Shown here piece by piece: positions 59,937-64,000 of a DNA stretch of 64,000 bases (positions are counted from its first letter, which is position 1; the number at the start of each line of letters is the position of its first letter). The notes under the pieces are model-generated. The model worked only from the letters and a program-made list of their open reading frames with translations. It searched no databases and was not told the origin of the DNA. Origin of the DNA: Xylanibacter ruminicola (GTDB taxonomy: Bacteria > Bacteroidota > Bacteroidia > Bacteroidales > Bacteroidaceae). The position numbers were made by a program, and so were the translations under genes. The stretch covers positions 496,001 to 560,000 of the forward strand of contig NZ_FNRF01000001.1 of assembly GCF_900107775.1 (NCBI RefSeq). The letters run 5' to 3'.

Positions 59937-61523
59937 TTACATAGCTACCAGTTCTTGTTCCAGTTGCTGCAGTTCTTTCTTTTTGAGCATAATCAAAGCC
60001 TCTTTCAAGTCTGCCTCTGAAAAACTGTGCATCTTCTCAAAGATAGCTTGCTTACCTGACTCGAATATTGTAATATTCTCTTGGGGCTGGTCACTCTTCT
60101 TGTTATCAAGATTAAGCAACAGGTTATTATAGGTCATCCTATCCTCGATAGTCCAAGGCGAAATGTAACGCATGGTTATCTGTCCTCTGTTGCCAAGACT
60201 ATGCCCCATCGCATCTGAGATATAGTCTCTTGGAACCTTAGCCGCATGAAGATTCGTTGCAAACGAATGCCTGGCGTAAGTACCCGTTGGAGATACTGTC
60301 CACCCGATTGCAGCGGACACTTTCTTCATTCTGTCTGATATATAACCGTTCACGTCGCTAACTCTACGACGAACCCTTTCTTCGCCTACACTAATAGCAT
60401 CCTCAGCAATAAAAGGAAGCACCAACTGATCTAACTTTGGCTCAGCAGCATAGTTATCAAGAAGTTCCTTCAATGGCTCAATGATTGGAACAATCACCTC
60501 CATTCCCTCACCATCAACCGTCTCGTCCTCAGTCTTATGCCTGATAAACCGAAAGGCGCGCCCATTGCTTTCAAAATAGAAGCTATTGTATCGAAGTAAC
60601 GCTAAATCATACAGATTACAGCCACAACACAGGTATTGCATCAGGAACATTGCCAATGCCTGATACCTCTGGGTACGCGATTTCTCGTCTTTGATAGCAT
60701 ACAATGGATTATCCTTTCTACGGGTATTGTGAATCGGGAAGTCAATATCATGGTTCTTCCAATGCAAGTAAAGCTCCGTCATCTGTTCCACAGAGAGAAA
60801 CCAGCCCTTACGTGATGAACCTGCTGGAATCTTTATCTTATCACGAGTCTTTCCAAACATATAAGCCTTTGGCATCATGTAGCCCTCGCCAATACAGCGG
60901 TTTACTACGACTCGGCAAGCTCGAAGCTGAATGCCTTGTGTCGAGGATTTGATATTACGTTCTGTCATACCGTCAATCCATTTGTTGATTACCGCAGAAT
61001 CCAAGGCGAAACCATCAGCATAGGTGAAGCCAGTAATACGCTTGAAGCACCTATAGGCATCCCCATAGTTTTCGGCAGTACCAGCTTTGCCCAAAGCTCG
61101 TTTCTCATTGATAATCTCTTCCCACACGGAAAGGAAAGACGCTGTTTCGCATCGACCTGTCAAGGCCACCTTGATTCGTTCCAAAGTAAGTATGCCGCGC
61201 TCGCTAACAGTCGTTACAACGTGTACCATACTTGCAAAGACTTCCTGAAGTCTCACCTTTCGCTCAAAGGTTGTTTCAAGTCCTATCCGTTTTTCGCGGT
61301 TGCCCTGAGACCTCGAAAGCTTATCCAAATCTTCGTAAGAACATTTCTCGCCAAGTCTGTAGTAATACCGAGAATCATATATTGTGAACCTGATGCACAG
61401 AGGAAACAATTTGCTGTTTTCACTATCGGGATGTCTCTTGTCAAGACACATGGCAATGGTGCATGATCCTACCCTATCTTCAAAAAGGGTTCCTTTTCCT
61501 ATTTTTCTATTTTTCGATGTCAT
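59937..61523 (-). CDS. int: Tyrosine recombinase (integrase) of the ICE
   Basis: The 528-residue protein has an N-terminal arm-binding region, a SAM-like core-binding domain (about 110-250) and a C-terminal catalytic domain. Visible active-site residues are ARHSFA (HxxR-type, about residue 417), AMGHS and the nucleophile MRYISP (Tyr about residue 452). The first Arg motif, usually TGxR, reads CGCNLYDL, so the canonical Arg I is absent, as is known for IntDOT-like enzymes. The promoter (TAACTTTG, 61561-61554, minus strand) lies 31 bp upstream. Confidence 0.93.
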   Translation of the reverse strand: MTSKNRKIGKGTLFEDRVGSCTIAMCLDKRHPDSENSKLFPLCIRFTIYDSRYYYRLGEKCSYEDLDKLSRSQGNREKRIGLETTFERKVRLQEVFASMVHVVTTVSERGILTLERIKVALTGRCETASFLSVWEEIINEKRALGKAGTAENYGDAYRCFKRITGFTYADGFALDSAVINKWIDGMTERNIKSSTQGIQLRACRVVVNRCIGEGYMMPKAYMFGKTRDKIKIPAGSSRKGWFLSVEQMTELYLHWKNHDIDFPIHNTRRKDNPLYAIKDEKSRTQRYQALAMFLMQYLCCGCNLYDLALLRYNSFYFESNGRAFRFIRHKTEDETVDGEGMEVIVPIIEPLKELLDNYAAEPKLDQLVLPFIAEDAISVGEERVRRRVSDVNGYISDRMKKVSAAIGWTVSPTGTYARHSFATNLHAAKVPRDYISDAMGHSLGNRGQITMRYISPWTIEDRMTYNNLLLNLDNKKSDQPQENITIFESGKQAIFEKMHSFSEADLKEALIMLKKKELQQLEQELVAM

Positions 61524-61561
61524 ATTTGCTCACTAAATACTATTTTTCGACATCAAAGTTA
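61507..61561 (-). promoter_or_regulatory. Integrase promoter flanked by direct repeats
   Basis: TAACTTTG on the minus strand (61561-61554) precedes the start at 61523. CTATTTTTCGA-x-x-TCA occurs at 61507-61522 and again at 61540-61555, starts 33 bp apart, the second overlapping the promoter. They are candidate sites for autoregulation or excision factors. Confidence 0.5.
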
Positions 61562-61905
61562 CTTATAATCTCAAAAGCAATCTTTAAATGCACGTTAAAA
61601 AATGTAAACCAGAAAAGGGTGTCAATTTTAATTATTATCTTTGCAAGCGCAATATGGTATAGCATAAAGCGTTCTTTCGCAAAATGTGACAAAAATGGGA
61701 ACAAAGGGGGAACAATGACCCCTAAAAAAGCCCATAAAAACCATAGATTGTGTAAAAATATAGGTGTGGGAACAAACAGGGAACAAAGAACTTTCAAAAG
61801 TTAGAAATCTCTGCCTATCATCTTGATTATTAAGAATTTAAAGAACAAAGAAAGTGCCAGTCATAGGGCGTCACAAAGCCTCACAGAATGCGGATTCTTC
61901 TGCAA
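61524..61905. other. attP region with paired arm-type repeats
   Basis: No gene is visible. GGGAACAA occurs four times in the same orientation, at 61697, 61708, 61768 and 61779. These form two pairs, each with an 11-bp internal period, 71 bp apart. This is the layout expected for integrase arm-binding sites next to the core attachment site. A plus-strand TATCTTTG at 61636-61643 has no good -33 element. Confidence 0.6.
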
Positions 61906-61947
61906 CTCATAATCTGGAGGTCCCTGGTTCAAGCCCAGGCTGGTCCA
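61906..61947 (+). tRNA. 3' part of a CAU-anticodon tRNA (Met/Ile-type), truncated at the ICE end
   Basis: The order fits the second half of a tRNA: anticodon loop CTCATAA (61906-61912), 3' anticodon stem TCTGG, variable loop AGGTC, T stem CCTGG, loop TTCAAGC, stem CCAGG, acceptor strand CTGGTCC and discriminator A (61947). The preceding bases do not pair with the anticodon stem and no GGACCAG acceptor strand lies upstream. This is therefore the remnant left by integration, and the intact tRNA should lie at the left end of the ICE. Confidence 0.75.
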
Positions 61948-61997
61948 CAAAATCAAAAAACACTATATTTGCAATTCCTATTAAACTTTTGAACGAC

Positions 61998-63101
61998 ATG
62001 AAAAAGAAGATCTTTTTAGGGCTCTTCGCCGCTATTCATATTTGCGGCTTAAGCATATTTACATCATGTTTTAAGAACAATGATGAGAAGATGTTAGGAG
62101 TGGATACAACAAACCGTGTCGATAACTATACCGACATGGATAATTTGGTAGAATCCCTTCCTTTTTCAGAACTTCAAGGCATAAGCGTTGGAAATGCACA
62201 AGACAATGATGCCCAAACAGGTGTAACGGTATTCTTTTTCCCAGAGGCTTCCATGGCCTCAGCGGTAGTCCTGGGTGGTGGACCTGCATCGCGCGAGGTA
62301 CCACTATTAGACCCTCAGCGCAACACACAGCCTCTCAACGCTCTGGTTTTCAGTGGTAGTTCTGCTTATGGCTTGGCAGCTTCCGACGGCGTAGTAACCT
62401 GCCTTGAAGAACATGGCTATGGCTATAACACAGGCTACGGACTGGTACCTATTGTATGTCAGAGTTGCATCTTCGACCTGTCATACGGCAAAAGCAACAT
62501 CCGTCCCGACCGCGAAATGGGTTATAAAGCTTGTCAGAATGCCATTGCCAGCAACTCACCACTCAGCGGCAATGTAGGTGCCGGCACAGGTGCTACTGTA
62601 GGTAAACCTGGCGGCATGGCCACAGCCCAGAAGAGTGGCATTGGTTATGCTGCAGCACGTCTTGGACAATTGGAGGTAGGTGTAGCCGTTGTTGTCAATG
62701 CCTTAGGCGACATCTTCCAGGATGGTGTTAAGATAGCAGGCATGACCACCATCGACCGCAAGGGCTTTGTAAGTGCCGAACAGGCAGTGCTCAAGAACCA
62801 GTATTCCGATCTGATAGGCAGCAATACCACCATTGCAGCCGTGTTTACCAACGCCCATCTGAGTGTGGCCGACCTACAGAAGGTGGCAAATATCGCCTCT
62901 ACCGGCATGGCACGCAGCATACGGCCAGTGTTTACCATGGCTGATGGCGATACCGTTTATGCCATTTCCCTTAGCGGCGGTATGATTCAATCGGACGTCA
63001 ACACTATTGGCGTGCTAGCCTCGCTGGTGATGGAGAAAGCCATTGCAGATGCAATCCTCGCCAGCAAGATTGCCGACGAGGAATATCTGCATAATATCTA
63101 A
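61998..63101 (+). CDS. P1-family (S58) aminopeptidase-like lipoprotein, chromosomal
   Basis: The ATG at 61998 (MKKKIFLGLFAAIHICGLSIF) gives 367 residues with a lipobox-like TSC near residue 24. The body has GISVGNAQDNDAQTGVTVFFFPE, SGNVGAGTGATVGKPGG and VNALGDIFQDGVKIAG, as in DmpA-type P1 peptidases that self-process. It lies to the right of the attachment site and so belongs to the host chromosome. A TATATTTG -7 box (61964-61971) lies next to the tRNA remnant. Confidence 0.88.
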   Translation: MKKKIFLGLFAAIHICGLSIFTSCFKNNDEKMLGVDTTNRVDNYTDMDNLVESLPFSELQGISVGNAQDNDAQTGVTVFFFPEASMASAVVLGGGPASREVPLLDPQRNTQPLNALVFSGSSAYGLAASDGVVTCLEEHGYGYNTGYGLVPIVCQSCIFDLSYGKSNIRPDREMGYKACQNAIASNSPLSGNVGAGTGATVGKPGGMATAQKSGIGYAAARLGQLEVGVAVVVNALGDIFQDGVKIAGMTTIDRKGFVSAEQAVLKNQYSDLIGSNTTIAAVFTNAHLSVADLQKVANIASTGMARSIRPVFTMADGDTVYAISLSGGMIQSDVNTIGVLASLVMEKAIADAILASKIADEEYLHNI

Positions 63102-63113
63102 ACATGTTTGTTT

Positions 63114-64000
63114 TTATTTCTTTTCCTGCTCGGCCAGCTTGGCTAAGTAGTACTCGCGAACGTCCTGCCACTTGTAGTAGGGCCAGGTGTCGGTTTTAAG
63201 CGGCATGTGGGCCTCGCGCTCATTAAACAATACTTTTACTAGGATATCGCCTGTTTTTCCCTTTTTGGGGCGATAGAAGATGAACTGCACGTTACTACCT
63301 GTGGGGATGAGGTAGTAGGTGCGGAACGAGTTCTCGAGCTCGTCGAGGTTATCAACCTGTACAGCCGATCCATCCAGATCCAGCATACACAGCAGGGGCA
63401 GTACTACGGTATCATGACCAAAACGTAGCGATACCTGAGTCTGTGTAACGGTGTCGGCAGTCTCAATTATATTCTTCAGCAGGTTCTTCTGGTTCCACTG
63501 CATCTTGCCGCCTGTTTGTGGAGCATTGCTGTAAAGCAGATACCAGTACAGGTTATTGCTGCGCCACAGGTCGCGCAGTTCCTCAGGAGTAAAGAGTTCC
63601 AACAGGGTGGCATCGCCATCATGACTCTGCATGTTCAGCGCCACATCGGCAATCTTGCTCATCAGCGAGCCTGTGGTCACATTCAGATATACCCAGTGCT
63701 GATCGTTAAACAGCTGCTGCATCAGGCGCTCAGGGTGCTTCAGACTGTCGCTCATGGCCTGCTGCTTCTGCATGGCACGCATCACGTTCATCTGTGGCAT
63801 GCCCATGCCACGCTCCTGACGTGATGGTGAGTAGTTCATATAGTGCATATCTGCCTTGCTGGCATCGTTAAAGATACGGGCCGATGGATTAGCAGCCTGC
63901 AGCTCCTCACATTCAGCCATCATAGAGATAATGGCACGGATAGAGGTAGTAGAAACTGAGTGGATAGGCAGATTCGGTGTCTTGAAAATCTCCGGGAAGT
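63114..64000 (-). CDS. Histidine phosphatase family protein (acid phosphatase type), 5' end outside window
   Basis: The frame stays open to the right edge, so the start is not in the window. Visible sequence includes FPEIFKTPNLPIHSVSTTSI at the edge, MMAECEELQAANPSARIF and SLRFGHDTVVLPLLCML. The last holds the HD motif of the histidine acid phosphatase/MINPP type. The RHGxR motif would be in the missing N-terminal part. It converges with the P1-peptidase gene. Confidence 0.85.
   Translation of the reverse strand, partial: FPEIFKTPNLPIHSVSTTSIRAIISMMAECEELQAANPSARIFNDASKADMHYMNYSPSRQERGMGMPQMNVMRAMQKQQAMSDSLKHPERLMQQLFNDQHWVYLNVTTGSLMSKIADVALNMQSHDGDATLLELFTPEELRDLWRSNNLYWYLLYSNAPQTGGKMQWNQKNLLKNIIETADTVTQTQVSLRFGHDTVVLPLLCMLDLDGSAVQVDNLDELENSFRTYYLIPTGSNVQFIFYRPKKGKTGDILVKVLFNEREAHMPLKTDTWPYYKWQDVREYYLAKLAEQEKK

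Noticed and set aside
61854..61997. 48-codon extension upstream of the P1-peptidase start
   Set aside because: It would translate the tRNA remnant, and the lipoprotein signal peptide begins at 61998.
1..64000. Insertion sequences or transposases
   Set aside because: No transposase gene or IS-type terminal inverted repeats with target duplication were recognised. The repeats found are associated with promoters or cargo borders.

Overview
The window is most of an integrative and conjugative element (ICE) of the CTnDOT-like Bacteroidales type, with about 2 kb of host chromosome at its right edge. The host is probably Prevotella/Segatella-like. This rests on the Bacteroidota promoter signature (TTTG or TTG, 19-20 bp, TAnnTTTG) before many genes, the Bacteroides-type tra gene order, and DUF families typical of Bacteroidales ICEs. 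The genus is an inference.

Layout. (1) 1-4028: a restriction-type cluster on the minus strand (beta-class DNA methyltransferase running off the left edge, YhcG/DUF1016 nuclease, XRE regulator) and a small unknown gene. (2) 4207-5301: dinB on a symmetrical divergent promoter. (3) 5460-23301: the transfer operon, with a canonical promoter and a structured leader, then ParA-like TraA, DUF3408, an HTH protein, DUF3127, TraE, TraF, TraG (VirB4), TraI-like proteins, TraJ, TraK, TraL-like, TraM, TraN, TraO, a lipoprotein, the coupling ATPase, an XRE regulator and TraX. (4) 23305-32729: a two-domain peptidoglycan hydrolase on the minus strand, then an accessory operon (DUF4099, ArdC antirestriction protein, TOPRIM protein, zinc-ribbon protein, lipoprotein). 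(5) 32879-36986: a phosphoribosyltransferase, RadC, a small protein and a DUF2851 protein, with a repeated promoter/leader element. (6) 37155-48613: an AT-rich minus-strand cargo island of 14 genes bracketed by 85-bp imperfect direct repeats. It holds two WYL regulators, four proteins that look like members of the uracil-DNA-glycosylase fold superfamily, a PD-(D/E)XK nuclease, a DEDDh exonuclease, an FtsZ C-terminal-domain-like protein, a ZapA-like protein and a GyrB-type ATPase without TOPRIM. Three of its promoters carry the same operator-like palindrome at the same distance from the -7 box. (7) 49048-53245: a plus-strand four-gene operon with a Porphyromonas-type arginine deiminase, a papain/C39-like cysteine protease, a helical protein related to one in region 6, and a deiminase paralog whose catalytic Cys is Ser. 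Two of these proteins end in tails like the SSB C-terminal tip. (8) 53342-61523: small exported proteins, SSB, DUF3853, a toxin-antitoxin pair, an unknown protein and the tyrosine integrase. (9) 61524-61947: attachment region with paired direct repeats and the 3' part of a CAU-anticodon tRNA. (10) 61998-64000: chromosomal P1-family peptidase and a partial histidine phosphatase.

The tra genes and coupling ATPase would build the mating channel, and the hydrolase would open the wall. ArdC, SSB, RadC and the zinc-ribbon/TOPRIM proteins would protect or process incoming DNA, and the integrase places the element in a tRNA gene. No relaxase was recognised, and the left end of the element is outside the window. 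Regions 6 and 7 look like defence or host-takeover cargo, but their function is inferred only from domain content and context.
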